A stretch of DNA of 64,000 nucleotides from Halovenus rubra (GTDB taxonomy: Archaea; Halobacteriota; Halobacteria; Halobacteriales; Haloarculaceae): contig NZ_JAODIY010000005.1 of assembly GCF_026586665.1 (NCBI RefSeq), positions 124,001 to 188,000 on the forward strand. Direction: 5' to 3'. Positions 1 to 10,319 of the stretch are shown piece by piece. A program made the position numbers and the translations under genes. The notes under the pieces were generated by a model. It was not told the DNA's origin and ran no database searches. It saw nothing but the letters and a program-made list of their open reading frames with translations. The stretch's first letter is position 1, and every line of letters starts with the position of its first letter.

Positions 1-1
1 A

Positions 2-487
2 GCAGTCCCTTTCTACCTTGTCGTCTTGCTGTTGGCTACCGTAACCGGCTTTTATTCGACGTGGCTGCAGCGACGACTCGTCGACCAAGACAAACTCCAG
101 CAGTACCGCGACCGCATGGAGAAATTAAGTGAGTACCGTCAGATGGCAAAAGAGAGTGATGACGAAGAAGCGATAAAACAACTCCAGGAAAAACAGCGAG
201 AGGCTGCCGGGAGTCAAATCGGCATGATGAAACTGCAGTTTCGCTCGACAGTCTGGATTATGCTTCTGACGATACCGATTTTCCTCTGGCTTCGGTGGAA
301 GGTCCGGGGCGGCCATCTCGGGGCTGACAAGGGTGAGTTAATACTTCCTCTGGCTGGTGATGTGACTTGGACACAGTCGCTTGCCGGACCAATGGCGACG
401 TGGATTGTCTGGTATTTCGTCTGTTCTATGGCGTCCAGACAGATTATCCAAAAACTTAGTGAGTTCTGGTTCGAGCGTTCCGGGTAG
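2..487 (+). CDS. EMC3/TMCO1-like (DUF106) membrane protein, 5' end missing
   Basis: The reading frame is open back to the left edge of the window, so the gene is truncated 5' and its first transmembrane helix is only partly present. Visible parts are the end of a hydrophobic segment, a charged helical stretch rich in K/R/E/Q, a second hydrophobic segment around VWIMLLTIPIFLWLRW, and a last one near GPMATWIVWYF. This order (helix, cytosolic coiled coil, two helices) is that of the archaeal DUF106 family, homologues of Oxa1/YidC/EMC3 membrane insertases. Family assignment is from pattern and motif; the insertase role is family knowledge. Confidence 0.8.
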   Translation, partial: AVPFYLVVLLLATVTGFYSTWLQRRLVDQDKLQQYRDRMEKLSEYRQMAKESDDEEAIKQLQEKQREAAGSQIGMMKLQFRSTVWIMLLTIPIFLWLRWKVRGGHLGADKGELILPLAGDVTWTQSLAGPMATWIVWYFVCSMASRQIIQKLSEFWFERSG

Positions 488-531
488 AAACACCTCCTGT
501 CTCGTGGTCGACCCGCGGAACGGCCATCTGG

Positions 532-1344
532 TCAGTAGTCACCGAGTACGCCGAGTCGGCGGGCACGTTTGGTTGCATATTGGAAGACAAGATAGCCCCC
601 GATCAGGTAACCAAACGCAACCGCGACGAGTGTTCCCAACTCGACCGCCGAGAACTCCCAGAGGCGTGTCCCATCGACCATCGCACGCTGGAGGAGTCCG
701 CTCCCATGGGCAAGTGGAAGAATGCGCAACAACGGCTGTTCGACTATTGGCGCAGAGATGAGCGGAATGAACAAAAACTGGAGGAGGTTTAGCCAGTTCC
801 CGACACGCTTGTACAGCACTGTAATGCCGCCCGCAGCAAAGCCAAGTCCAAGTACGGACAAAACACTAAGCGTCGCGATAGTAACCGTCGTGACAATATT
901 CAACGCAAGCGTCGTTCCAGTGAGAACGAGCATCACAACGAGCACAACAGCGGACGTGATGAATGTCCGAACAACTTTAGCAGCGCCTTTCAACAGGGCG
1001 ACAGGAGCAAACCCAAACGGCGTCATGATGTGGCGTTCGAGAGTCCCCCACTGCACCTCGCTCCCGATGTCGTTGGCGAGTGACTGGTAGGACCCAATCG
1101 AGAGCGTCCACAGAAAATAACCGACGATGATTCCTTCCAGTGAGTCGTTGAGCGCCTGACCGCTAAGTACTTGTCCACCAAAGAAAAGCACGCCAAAGAA
1201 AAACAGCGAGATGAAGACACCGCCGACTGCGTTGGCCGGATATCGGACGAAAAGAAGAAACTCTCGGTAAAGCACCGCTTTGATGAGTTGGAGGTAGCCA
1301 GCGGTCTGTTGTCTTTCCCCCACAGCGTTCTGGTGGGAACTCAT
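532..1344 (-). CDS. ABC-2 type transporter permease
   Basis: This 270-residue integral membrane protein has about six hydrophobic segments, beginning near residue 30 after a basic N-terminus, as in ABC-2 export permeases. Its start codon overlaps the stop of the upstream ATPase gene by 4 nt (ATGA), so the two are translationally coupled and form one exporter. The substrate cannot be told from sequence. It is transcribed convergently with the DUF106 gene. Confidence 0.88.
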   Translation of the reverse strand: MSSHQNAVGERQQTAGYLQLIKAVLYREFLLFVRYPANAVGGVFISLFFFGVLFFGGQVLSGQALNDSLEGIIVGYFLWTLSIGSYQSLANDIGSEVQWGTLERHIMTPFGFAPVALLKGAAKVVRTFITSAVVLVVMLVLTGTTLALNIVTTVTIATLSVLSVLGLGFAAGGITVLYKRVGNWLNLLQFLFIPLISAPIVEQPLLRILPLAHGSGLLQRAMVDGTRLWEFSAVELGTLVAVAFGYLIGGYLVFQYATKRARRLGVLGDY

Positions 1345-2396
1345 TCTAATTCACCGCCCACAGTGCGTGTATCTTGGTCGGTCAGGTCAAGGAAAAGGTC
1401 CTCAAGCCCAGGCTCGACAGTCATAACCCGTTCAGGCGTCACATCGCGTGCGCGAAGCCAGTCCATCAACTCATAGATACCGTCTCCTTCTGTTTCAACC
1501 TCGACACGTGCACCCGGTGAGAGCGCTTCGACGGTTGTCACTTCGAACATCTCGCGAAGCCTGCTGAGAATCTTTTCGTCGAAGTCTCCACTCACGATAC
1601 GGACACCGTAGACGTCAGTACTGCGAAGTAGCTCCTCGACGCTATCGTCTGCGACAAACTCGCCGTCGGACATGATAAGCACCCGGTCACAGACTGTCTC
1701 GATAACATCCATATTGTGACTGGACAGGACAACGGTGATGTCCTGCTCGGTGGCAAGCCGCCGGAGTTCGGTCTGCAGCGTTCGGGAACTCTCAACATCG
1801 AGTCCGAGCGTTGGCTCGTCAAGAAAGACAAGTTTTGCACCGCCAGCTAGCACGCTCGCCAGTGAGACTTTCTGTTTCATCCCCCGTGAGAGGTCCCGAA
1901 CAGCAACGTCGGCTTTCTCTTCGAGGTCGAGTTGCTCAAGCAGGCGCTGGTGCTCGTCAGCAACAGCGTCCGGATGAACCCCAGCGACTGTCGAAAAATA
2001 CCGAAGGTTCTCTCGAACAGTCAGCCGCCAATAGTCGTTGCGTGCACCTTCGAGCATCGCGTCGACCTGTGCGTATGCTGTCCGAGGTTGGTCGCGGATA
2101 TCGACCCCGTCAAGCCGAACAGTCCCGTCGTCGGGCAGCACCATCCCCAGAATCGACTTGATAAGGGTCGTTTTTCCCGCGCCATTTGGCCCAAGAAGCC
2201 CAACAATCGAGCCGGACTGAATTTCGAACGAGACGCTATCGACTGCCGTGACGGTTTCTGCTCCGTCACCGAACCGTTTGGAGAGATTGTCGACCTCCAG
2301 TGCAGCCTCTTCGGCGTCGTTCGACTGATTGTGACCTCTCTTGTGAGAACTCTCATCGACAGTCTTGTGGTCCAAGTTGCCTAAGTTTCCGTTCAT
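1341..2396 (-). CDS. ABC transporter ATP-binding protein
   Basis: A 351-residue ATPase that would energise the adjacent permease. Visible motifs are Walker A GPNGAGKTT (residues 69-77), signature LSRGMKQ (169-175), Walker B KLVFLDEP (188-195) with the following LGLD D-loop, and the H-loop histidine in SSHN (227). The first 30 residues are a polar extension with no similarity to the nucleotide-binding domain. About 100 residues after the domain form an extra C-terminal region common in ABC-2 exporter ATPases (CcmA/NatA type). The ATG at 2396 is the only good start before the domain. Substrate unknown. Confidence 0.92.
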   Translation of the reverse strand: MNGNLGNLDHKTVDESSHKRGHNQSNDAEEAALEVDNLSKRFGDGAETVTAVDSVSFEIQSGSIVGLLGPNGAGKTTLIKSILGMVLPDDGTVRLDGVDIRDQPRTAYAQVDAMLEGARNDYWRLTVRENLRYFSTVAGVHPDAVADEHQRLLEQLDLEEKADVAVRDLSRGMKQKVSLASVLAGGAKLVFLDEPTLGLDVESSRTLQTELRRLATEQDITVVLSSHNMDVIETVCDRVLIMSDGEFVADDSVEELLRSTDVYGVRIVSGDFDEKILSRLREMFEVTTVEALSPGARVEVETEGDGIYELMDWLRARDVTPERVMTVEPGLEDLFLDLTDQDTRTVGGELE

Positions 2397-2644
2397 TGCT
2401 GATGTGTTTTCGTTGTCGTTTTTTCGTCAGTACTTGGCCTTATTTGTGATTTGTCACGCGTATGTTTCTACATAACCGATACTTTCCTCGATTATAATAT
2501 ATCCGGTTCTCGTTGTATGGAACCATACCACAACTGGGTGGTCCTCTCACCAAGCAGGGTAGTCAGTGGCTGCCTACTGATAAATGTTATTTTGGAGTGA
2601 CAGTTTCCGGGGACATTATAACCGCATCGGCCAACAAACAGCGT

Positions 2645-3349
2645 ATGACGTTCAGTATCTGTGTTCGCGAGCAGTATGAAGACGACGAAGGAACTGAACA
2701 GTACCGGTTCGGTGTCGCCGTAACGACACGACTGGCCGGTGTCGGGACGCTTTGTCCGTTCGCCAACGAATATGGTGCTGTTGCGACACAGAGTCTCGTC
2801 AACGTCAATCTCGGTCGAACGGGAATCGAGTACCTCGAAGACGGGCTAGCTGTCGGCGATGCCCTAGAGGCACTGCTGCAGGCCGACGATGGGGAATCAC
2901 AACGCCAACTCCATGGTGTCGACAAAAACGGTGAGTTTGCCTTCTCGGGGGAAGAATGCAAAGGCTGGTTTGGCCACACCGTCGGCGAAAACTACACTGT
3001 TGCAGGAAACCTGCTTACCGGCGAATCGGTTATCGATGCCACTGCGGAGGCGTACGAGGAAAGTAAAGACGAGGACCGCCCGCTTGCGTTTCGTCTCGCA
3101 GATGCACTTGCCACAGGGCACGCTGAGGGCGGTGACAAACGAGAGGAGTTACACGTTCAAAGCGCCGCACTCCTTGTGCGGGATACACAGGAGTATCCGC
3201 TCGACCCCTCGTATAATGACATTCGAGTCGACGCCACAGAGACGCCAGTTGTGGACCTCCAAGAGACACTTGCACTGGCCCAAGAGGGCCACGAGATGGC
3301 GATGGAACGATACGAGGAAGAATATGAAGAAGACGAAATGACGGACTAA
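2645..3349 (+). CDS. DUF1028 family Ntn-hydrolase-like protein
   Basis: The 234-residue protein starts MTFSI, as DUF1028 members do; the frame extends upstream to 2513, but the ATG at 2645 matches the family start. Other family landmarks are the GAVATQS segment, the repeated basic/acidic helix before a GVVD-like stretch (GVDKNGEFAF), a GWFGHTVG segment, the GNLL motif and AEGGDKR near residue 170. DUF1028 proteins have an Ntn-hydrolase-like fold, but substrate and activity are not established. The C-terminal tail is very acidic (YEEEYEEDEMTD). Monocistronic by spacing. Confidence 0.85.
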   Translation: MTFSICVREQYEDDEGTEQYRFGVAVTTRLAGVGTLCPFANEYGAVATQSLVNVNLGRTGIEYLEDGLAVGDALEALLQADDGESQRQLHGVDKNGEFAFSGEECKGWFGHTVGENYTVAGNLLTGESVIDATAEAYEESKDEDRPLAFRLADALATGHAEGGDKREELHVQSAALLVRDTQEYPLDPSYNDIRVDATETPVVDLQETLALAQEGHEMAMERYEEEYEEDEMTD

Positions 3350-3515
3350 CGACTATTTGTCTACATTGTTGCCCTTTCTATATGGAGTGTAACGGTCTAC
3401 ACACAGATTGCTGCTCGTGGACTTCCCGAAGAGTGCAATAGTCGTTGTCCACTTTTTCACTCAGAGTGATTCCGATATTTATTTATTTTGACTATATCAA
3501 TTAGTACAGAAGCAT

Positions 3516-4344
3516 ATGAGCCTGACAGTCATCGCACACAAAGAGATTGCGGATACACACCGCTCATATACGTTGATTGGAACAACAGTACTTTTCACTA
3601 TTTGGGCCAGCTTTCTTGCTATAATCCAGTGGGTTCCAACTATCTATCGGGATAGTGAGCTGTCGACAGCCACGCTGGCGATGATGAATAGCATGCAACA
3701 GTCTGCGGTGGTTTTTGTCCCGTTTATCGGGCTGATGCTTGGGTACGCAGCAATCGTTTATGAACGGACGAATGGAAGTTACAAACTCCTGCTCAGCCTC
3801 CCACATACTCGCAGTGAGTTCGTTTTCGGGAAGTTCTTGGGCCGGACCGTTGTTCTCTGGACTGCCATCTCGGTGAGCTACGCTACTGCCGCGATTATCG
3901 CTGTGCTCACGTACAGTTCGTTTTCTCTCCGTATATTTCTCTTGTACACGCTGTTTACGCTACTCTACGGGGCGTATCGGAATCGGGTTGTCGGCATTTA
4001 TGCAGTCTAGAGGCAAGGCACTTGTAGCGGTAACTGGATTGTATGCACTGTTTTTGCTAGTTTGGGACGCATTTCTTGTACTCTTGCAGTTTGTGACAGT
4101 CGGCTCAGAGCTTCCGGAGAGTGGTCTCCCAGAGTGGATTCGATTTGTTGGATTATTGAATCCAACTGCAGCGTTTCCGGTCGCTACACGGGCATTTATC
4201 CCAGAATTCTCCGACCTGACACGACTGCCGGAATCGGATACAGTGTTTCTTCAGGACTGGGTTGGATTCGTTGTCCTTACGCTGTGGCTCGTTGTTCCGA
4301 TTGTCGTCGGGTATCTGCGATTCAATCGGGTTGATCTTGGGTAG
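3516..4344 (+). pseudogene. ABC-2 permease split by a frameshift
   Basis: Two adjacent frames together read as one ABC-2 type permease of about 275 residues. The first part (3516-4010) begins MSLTVIAHKEIADT and carries the first helices and the LSLPHTRSEFVFGKFLGR segment. The second (usable from about 3979 to 4344) continues with GIGLSAFMQSRGKALV and the last helices. The frame changes near 3976-3980, in GCGTATCGGAATC. Losing one AT from an ancestral TATATC would explain it, giving Tyr-Ile-Gly-Ile-Gly. No ATPase gene is adjacent. It could be a true pseudogene, a sequencing error or, less likely, recoding. Confidence 0.75.
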
Positions 4345-4436
4345 ACAGCCGAGATGAGTTGCTGCGTTATAAGCCGAGCGTCGGGTCGTTCTCTGTGGCG
4401 GTAACTATTTTATATCATGCGAACGTAAATTCAGAT

Positions 4437-4595
4437 ATGGTATCAGAAGCCGGTGTCAAACAGAAACAGTGTTTCAAGTGCCGGTTTGAGGCGGCTGCCG
4501 ACGCCGGGGAGTGGGTAACAACGACACATCCCTCGCTTGGAGACATTACACAGTGTCCGGAGTGTGGCTCGACAAACATCCACGGAATCGAATAG
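4437..4595 (+). CDS. Small CPxCG-type zinc-ribbon protein
   Basis: A 52-residue protein with two cysteine pairs, CFKC near residue 13 and CPECGS near residue 43, forming a likely single zinc ribbon. A TATA-like ATTTTATAT lies about 25 nt before the ATG at 4437, which suggests a leaderless transcript and favours this start over upstream in-frame codons. Haloarchaea encode many such very small zinc-finger proteins; individual functions are mostly unknown. Confidence 0.75.
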   Translation: MVSEAGVKQKQCFKCRFEAAADAGEWVTTTHPSLGDITQCPECGSTNIHGIE

Positions 4596-4658
4596 CTACC
4601 GACTGGCTTGCATTGCGACGACCGCAGCACTTTACGCCCGTCACTCCCGAGTACGCGT

Positions 4659-5204
4659 ATGACAGACCTTTCGTGGGAGACACTCGACTCGGACATCTCG
4701 TACACCTGTGGCGGATTTGATGTCATCAACGAACAGGTTCAGCTACCCGACGGAACGGCAGCCGAGTTTGACTATCTTTCTGAGAATCCAAGTGTGGTGG
4801 TATTACCGTTTACCTCCGACGGCGATGTGGTCCTCATCGAAGAGTGGCGACAGGCAGTCAAGCGACACAACAGGGGTCTCCCAGCCGGCGGTCTCGAAGG
4901 CGAGGAGTCACCCGAGGAGGCAGTCCACCGAGAACTCCGTGAGGAGACAGGATACGAAACTGACGCTATCGCACATCTAACGACGGTTGAACCGGCTAAC
5001 GGCTTCTCGGATGCTGTCTTTCACTACTATGTTGCAAACGATTGCAAGCCAACCGGGAGTCAACATCTCGATACGGACGAATCTATCGAGGTGAGAAAAG
5101 CGCCGTTTTCGGCGGTACTGGAATCAGTCCGGACCGGTGAGATACGGGACGGTCGCTCAGCACACGCCCTCCTCTATTACGCACTGTTTGAGCGTGACCT
5201 GTAG
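4659..5204 (+). CDS. Nudix hydrolase, ADP-ribose pyrophosphatase-like
   Basis: The 181-residue protein contains a complete Nudix box at residues 77-99 (G-x5-E-x7-RELREETGY), which coordinates the catalytic metal ions. The preceding VVVLPF and VVLIEEWRQAV segments match the ADP-ribose/nucleoside-diphosphate-sugar branch, which cleaves ADP-ribose to AMP and ribose phosphate. The start is the ATG at 4659 (MTDLSW); longer upstream versions of the frame have no domain support. It stands alone, 63 nt after the small zinc gene. Exact substrate is inferred only at subfamily level. Confidence 0.88.
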   Translation: MTDLSWETLDSDISYTCGGFDVINEQVQLPDGTAAEFDYLSENPSVVVLPFTSDGDVVLIEEWRQAVKRHNRGLPAGGLEGEESPEEAVHRELREETGYETDAIAHLTTVEPANGFSDAVFHYYVANDCKPTGSQHLDTDESIEVRKAPFSAVLESVRTGEIRDGRSAHALLYYALFERDL

Positions 5205-5490
5205 TGGGGCCGTTCGCGCTCTGGCAGTCACTCTATCCCACGGGTAACACTGTGTTCACTTCTTTCTTCTCCGAGACGTTGGGTAGTCACAACCTTTCAA
5301 ACGAGACGGTCAAGCGTCTGGTGTCAAACCTCTGGCCTGTTGGTGTCTCACTGAAGCGTTGTTTGCCGGTGTCGTATTCTGTGTTGAAACTGCCCATGTA
5401 TGACCCCGATGAGCGAAACTACGCACAGTATCGCGGTTTGACTGACATATACCCATAGATTCATCTGACTCCTTGCCTGAGTATTCCGTA

Positions 5491-8400
5491 ATGACTCATC
5501 GGATTCAGGTAGTCCATCTCGAAAATGAATCCGAAGCCAGAACGCTAACAGCCGAACAACTTGAAGGGGGAAACGACCGAATCGAGGTCACATCTGTCCC
5601 AACAGTAGACGAAGCGACTGAACGTTTGTCCGACATACCGGTCGACTGTGTACTTTCGGAGTACCAACTGCCAGAGTCTGATGGACTCGAATTCCTCTCG
5701 TGGGTCCGTGAGCGCTGGCCAGAACTGCCGTTTATTATGTATACGGCACACGATTCCGAAGCAGTCGCGTCTGAAGCACTGAGTGAAGGGGCCACAGACT
5801 ACATCAAAAAATCCAATCTGGGCGAGAACTACGAACTGCTTGCACAGCGAATCGTTACTGCGACTGAACAATACCGGGCGAACAAAAACAAGCGAACAGC
5901 AGATCTTGTCAGAGAGATTCAGTCAACTCTCGTTCAGGCACAAACCCGCGAAGAGATCGAGGACAAAGTCTGTACACTGCTCACTGACGCCAACCCGTAC
6001 GCTTTTTCCTGGATTGGCTCTGTCGACGTTGCACACAACAAAGTCGAAGCACGTGCCTCAGCAGGCGATAAAGATGGCTATCTCGATGCAATCGAGACCG
6101 CTATTGGGGACAGTACAATCGGGCAGGGACCGACAGGTGAAGCAATACGAACGCGCTCATCTCAAATTGTACAGGATATTTCGAACGACCCGGTGTCCGA
6201 ACCGTGGCGTAAGGAAGCACTCGACTGTGGCTACCGGTCGAGTGCCTCGGTTCCCATCGAGTACGAGAGAGATCTATACGGTGTGTTGAACGTGTATGCA
6301 GCCCATCAAGGGGCATTCGATACGGCCGAACTGGCGCTGCTCGAGGAAATTGCTGAGGCTGTTGCACACGCGATGCATCAGATACGTATACAAAACCGGT
6401 ACGAATCTCGCTATCAGTCGCTGTACGAGGATGCACCAGTGATGATTGCGCTGATACGCGCCGAGGAGGGTGAGCCAGTCATCGAGGACTGCAACCCACA
6501 GTTTGCTGCCAAGTTGGGGTACCCCACAGTAAACCTCTCTGGGGTCCCACTCGCTAACATATACTCCGATGAGTCGACAACGAAACTGCTCGATGAAGGA
6601 GGTCATCAGCGAGCCATCGACGGCGAATTCACACCAAGCGAACGTGAACTCATTACGGCCGACGGCGAGCGGCTGGTCACATTACTCCAAGCCTCACCGC
6701 GTCGTGACAAATCGGGGACCGTTGTTGGAACGTATGCAATGTTCGTAGACATCACCGACCGCAAACGAGCGCAGTCCGTCCTCGAACAGGCTGAAGCGAT
6801 GGAGACATCGATGGACGGGATGGGTATCCTCGACGGTAGTGGTGAGTTCGTGTATCTGAATCAGGCCTACGCGGAAATTCATGGCTACGATAAAACGGAC
6901 AGGCTACTTCACAGTACGTGGCAACAGCTCTATGACGACGATACAATTCAGCGATTCGAAGACGACATCATACCTGTAGTCGATGAGACTGGAGAGTGGC
7001 GGGGTGAAATAACCGGGCTACGAGCCGACGGGTCCACATTTCCACAGGAACTCTCGTTGACAAAACTCGACGATAACAGCTTTGTCGCTGTCGTGCGTGA
7101 CATCACCGAACAAAAAGAGCGCGAACAAACGCTTGAGAAAATCATCAGCCAGATTGATAAAATCATCGACGCCCGGTCAAAAGAACAGATGGGCGAAATC
7201 GCAATCAACATTGCCGAAGATGCGCTTGGTTCACCGCTAACCGGCGTCCATCTGTTATCGCCTGACCAACAGCGACTTGAATCAATTGCTTTAATTGATC
7301 AAATCCGCGGAGAGTTCTCGGAGCCACCAACGTACGAGCGCGCTGCTGATAACATCGTCAGCGAAGTCGTCTGGAACGCATTTGAGCAGGACGGGCCACA
7401 GTATATCGACGATACGCGAACATACCAGAATCTCGCGGAACAGACGCCGGCGCGGTCGGCTGTTTTGCAGCCGCTGGGCGACCACGGTATCTTGATTATC
7501 TCGCGGACCGAGACACATGGGTTTGACCGGACCGAGCGAAATTTTGCTGAAGTTCTCTCACAGGTACTTACGGCCGGGATGGACCGATGTGAGCGCGAGA
7601 AAGAACTTGACCGTGCCCAAGAACGGATGCGGGCCCTGTTCGACGAAGCACCGGACTCGATAACGGTCCACAACACAGACGGCGACATTGTCGACACCAA
7701 CGAGCAACTTACAGAGAAGCTCGGGTACACCCGTGACGAACTCACCTCGATGAATGTGCGCGATTTTGTGGCCACGGCCAATACCGAAGATACACAGGAA
7801 ATCTGGCGTGGTCTAGATATTGGCGAGACGCACAAGACAGAGATCACCCACAGGCGAAAAGATGGGTCGACATACCCCGTCGAGGTCTGGCTGTCGAAAG
7901 TCCAGACCGGAGGGAAACAACGCTTCATCGCACTCAGCCGAGATATTACTGAGCGCAAAGAACGCGAGCGAGAGCTAGAACGAAAGCGCGAGTTTCTACA
8001 ACGGACACAAGAAGTTTCTGAGGTCGGTGGCTGGGAGGCAGACCTCGAGAGTGAAACTTTGCGCTGGACCGATGAGGTGTACACAATTCACGGAAAGACA
8101 CGGGATTTCAAACCGGAGATAGATGACGCTATCGAGCTGTATCACCCGGAAGACCGCGAGACAATCAAGAAGCTGTTTGACCGGCTGACGACCGAAGGTG
8201 AGAGCTATGACCGCGAGTTGCGTATTGTCAGAGATGATGGCGAGGTTCGATGGGTGCGTGCACGCGGGACACCTCAATATGATGACGATGTAATCGTCGG
8301 CGCAAGAGGAACCTTCCAAGATATCACGGACCGTAAAGAACGCGAACAGCAGATTCAGAAGCTCAAAGAGCGACTTGAACTTGCGGTCGAAGGTGCCGAA

Positions 8401-10179
8401 ATCGGAGTCTGGGATTGGAACTTACGCACAGATGACGTGACTTACAACGAGCAGTGGGCAGCGATGCTCGGATACTCACTAGACGAAATAGACCAGAGCA
8501 TCGAAGCCTGGGAAAGGCGTGTCCATCCAGACGATCTCGACTCAGCCCAAGCGGAGCTAGATGCCCACTTTGCCGGCGAGGTTGACTACTATGACGCCGA
8601 GCACCGGATGCGGACGGCCGACGGCGAGTGGAAGTGGATACGCACGCTCGGAAGAGTGTTTAAACGGGACGACAATGAAAATCCAGTTCGTGCTGTTGGG
8701 ATTCATATCGATATCAACGGACCCAAACAGCGCGAACAGCAGTTAACACAGTTCCAAGCAGCCGTCGAACAGACTGCACAGGCAGTTTATATCCTCGACT
8801 CTGCGGGAGTAATTGAATACGTCAACCCAGCTGTTGCGGTCATTACCGGCTACACTGAAGACGAGAAACGTGGACAGACTGCCCAGTTCCTCGAAACCGG
8901 TTCTGATACCGATGAACCGTCTGCGTCTCTCTGGGAAACGATAACGGCCGGGGACCGCTGGGAGGATGAAATTCTCTACGAGCGGGCCGACGGCGAAGAG
9001 ATAATTCTCTATCTGACTATCTCACCAATCACGGGTGACGAAGAAAAGCCAACGAAGTTTGTGGCTGTCGCCCAAGATGTCACCGACCGCAAGGAGTACG
9101 AAAAGACACTCGAACAGGCACAGGAGACGCTCAGAGAAATAATCGACTTGGTGCCGGATCCAATCTTTGTGAAAGACAGGGATGGTACGTTCCTTCTGGC
9201 GAACGAGGCAACTGCGGAGGTCTATGGACAGGCCCCAGAGACACTCGAAGAAAAAAAAGAGTCTGCTGTCGTTCAGGATGAAGAGAAGATTGCGACGTAC
9301 CGACAACAGGACCGTGAGGTCATCGAGACTGGAGAGCCGATTCGGATTCCCGAACAGGACGTGATAACTGCCAACGGTGAGACGCGTATCTATCAGACAA
9401 CCAAGATTCCGTACAAAGTCCCCGAAGTCAAAGAGGTAGCAGCTCTCGGATACGCCCGTGACGTGACCGAAATCAAAGAGTACGAACGTCGACTCGAAAC
9501 TCAGCGTGATAACCTTGGCATCCTCAACCAGGTTGTCCGACACGACATTCGCAACCAACTCCAGCTTGTGTTAACGTATACTGAGGTTTTGCAGACAGAG
9601 CTCGGAGATGGGACTGACGAGTACATTACTCAGGTGCTTGAAGCGGCGCGCGATGCGATAAATATCACGAGAACGGCACGAGACGTTACTGAGGTGATGC
9701 TTCAGCCAGATATAGAGCAGCAATCGGTGCCACTGCGTTTCACGCTCGAAAACGAAATCGACGCCGTTCGCTCCAACAACCAACATGCACTAATCAAGAT
9801 CAAGGGAGCTATTCCCAGTGTCAAGGTGCTTGCCGATGATATGCTTGAGTCGGTGTTCCGGAACTTGTTGAGCAACGCAATCCAGCACAACGACAAGGAG
9901 GTCCCTGAAATAACGGTCTCGGCGAGTCAGAAAGAAGAGACAGTTGTGGTGCGAATCGCAGATAACGGGCCTGGTATACCCGACGAGCAGAAAGACGATA
10001 TTTTCCAGCAGGGTGAGATGGGTATCGACAGTGACGGGACGGGACTAGGACTGTATCTTGTCGACACACTCGTTGACCGCTACGACGGCAAGATTGAGGT
10101 CGCTGATAATGAACCCGAGGGCGCAGTGTTCGTGCTGGAACTCTCGACTGCAAAACAAGGGGAACTACAATCGCTTTGA
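5491..10179 (+). CDS. Large REC-GAF-multi-PAS sensor histidine kinase
   Basis: A soluble 1562-residue kinase. Approximate order: receiver domain 1-125, GAF 140-295, two PAS 305-545, second GAF 545-705, five PAS 707-1330 separated by DITDRKERE-type linkers, HisKA with the phosphoacceptor H1351 in VVRHDIRNQL, and an HATPase domain (N-box NLLSNAIQHN, G1 DNGPGIP, G2 GTGLGL). The position normally held by the receiver's phosphoacceptor aspartate is Glu57 (LSEYQLPESDG). There is no transmembrane segment, so it would sense cytosolic signals such as redox or small ligands. No partner regulator lies next to it. ATG at 5491 is preferred to the upstream TTG at 5473. Confidence 0.93.
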   Translation: MTHRIQVVHLENESEARTLTAEQLEGGNDRIEVTSVPTVDEATERLSDIPVDCVLSEYQLPESDGLEFLSWVRERWPELPFIMYTAHDSEAVASEALSEGATDYIKKSNLGENYELLAQRIVTATEQYRANKNKRTADLVREIQSTLVQAQTREEIEDKVCTLLTDANPYAFSWIGSVDVAHNKVEARASAGDKDGYLDAIETAIGDSTIGQGPTGEAIRTRSSQIVQDISNDPVSEPWRKEALDCGYRSSASVPIEYERDLYGVLNVYAAHQGAFDTAELALLEEIAEAVAHAMHQIRIQNRYESRYQSLYEDAPVMIALIRAEEGEPVIEDCNPQFAAKLGYPTVNLSGVPLANIYSDESTTKLLDEGGHQRAIDGEFTPSERELITADGERLVTLLQASPRRDKSGTVVGTYAMFVDITDRKRAQSVLEQAEAMETSMDGMGILDGSGEFVYLNQAYAEIHGYDKTDRLLHSTWQQLYDDDTIQRFEDDIIPVVDETGEWRGEITGLRADGSTFPQELSLTKLDDNSFVAVVRDITEQKEREQTLEKIISQIDKIIDARSKEQMGEIAINIAEDALGSPLTGVHLLSPDQQRLESIALIDQIRGEFSEPPTYERAADNIVSEVVWNAFEQDGPQYIDDTRTYQNLAEQTPARSAVLQPLGDHGILIISRTETHGFDRTERNFAEVLSQVLTAGMDRCEREKELDRAQERMRALFDEAPDSITVHNTDGDIVDTNEQLTEKLGYTRDELTSMNVRDFVATANTEDTQEIWRGLDIGETHKTEITHRRKDGSTYPVEVWLSKVQTGGKQRFIALSRDITERKERERELERKREFLQRTQEVSEVGGWEADLESETLRWTDEVYTIHGKTRDFKPEIDDAIELYHPEDRETIKKLFDRLTTEGESYDRELRIVRDDGEVRWVRARGTPQYDDDVIVGARGTFQDITDRKEREQQIQKLKERLELAVEGAEIGVWDWNLRTDDVTYNEQWAAMLGYSLDEIDQSIEAWERRVHPDDLDSAQAELDAHFAGEVDYYDAEHRMRTADGEWKWIRTLGRVFKRDDNENPVRAVGIHIDINGPKQREQQLTQFQAAVEQTAQAVYILDSAGVIEYVNPAVAVITGYTEDEKRGQTAQFLETGSDTDEPSASLWETITAGDRWEDEILYERADGEEIILYLTISPITGDEEKPTKFVAVAQDVTDRKEYEKTLEQAQETLREIIDLVPDPIFVKDRDGTFLLANEATAEVYGQAPETLEEKKESAVVQDEEKIATYRQQDREVIETGEPIRIPEQDVITANGETRIYQTTKIPYKVPEVKEVAALGYARDVTEIKEYERRLETQRDNLGILNQVVRHDIRNQLQLVLTYTEVLQTELGDGTDEYITQVLEAARDAINITRTARDVTEVMLQPDIEQQSVPLRFTLENEIDAVRSNNQHALIKIKGAIPSVKVLADDMLESVFRNLLSNAIQHNDKEVPEITVSASQKEETVVVRIADNGPGIPDEQKDDIFQQGEMGIDSDGTGLGLYLVDTLVDRYDGKIEVADNEPEGAVFVLELSTAKQGELQSL

Positions 10180-10319
10180 TACTGGATTTGCGTGTCGGCT
10201 GATAGTCGATAACTTTCACTCAGAGAAACGTCTAGTCGGAAAGTGATAGGAATGCCTGTCGCTGTGTCTGCCGGCCAAGAACACAATCCTTACCGCCCGT
10301 GCAACCGGAGCCGGTGGTA

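Noticed and set aside
5204-5458. Open frame of 84 codons after the Nudix gene
   Set aside because: It starts on the last base of the Nudix stop region, lacks coding composition or any motif, and reads through a probable terminator and the promoter region of the kinase.
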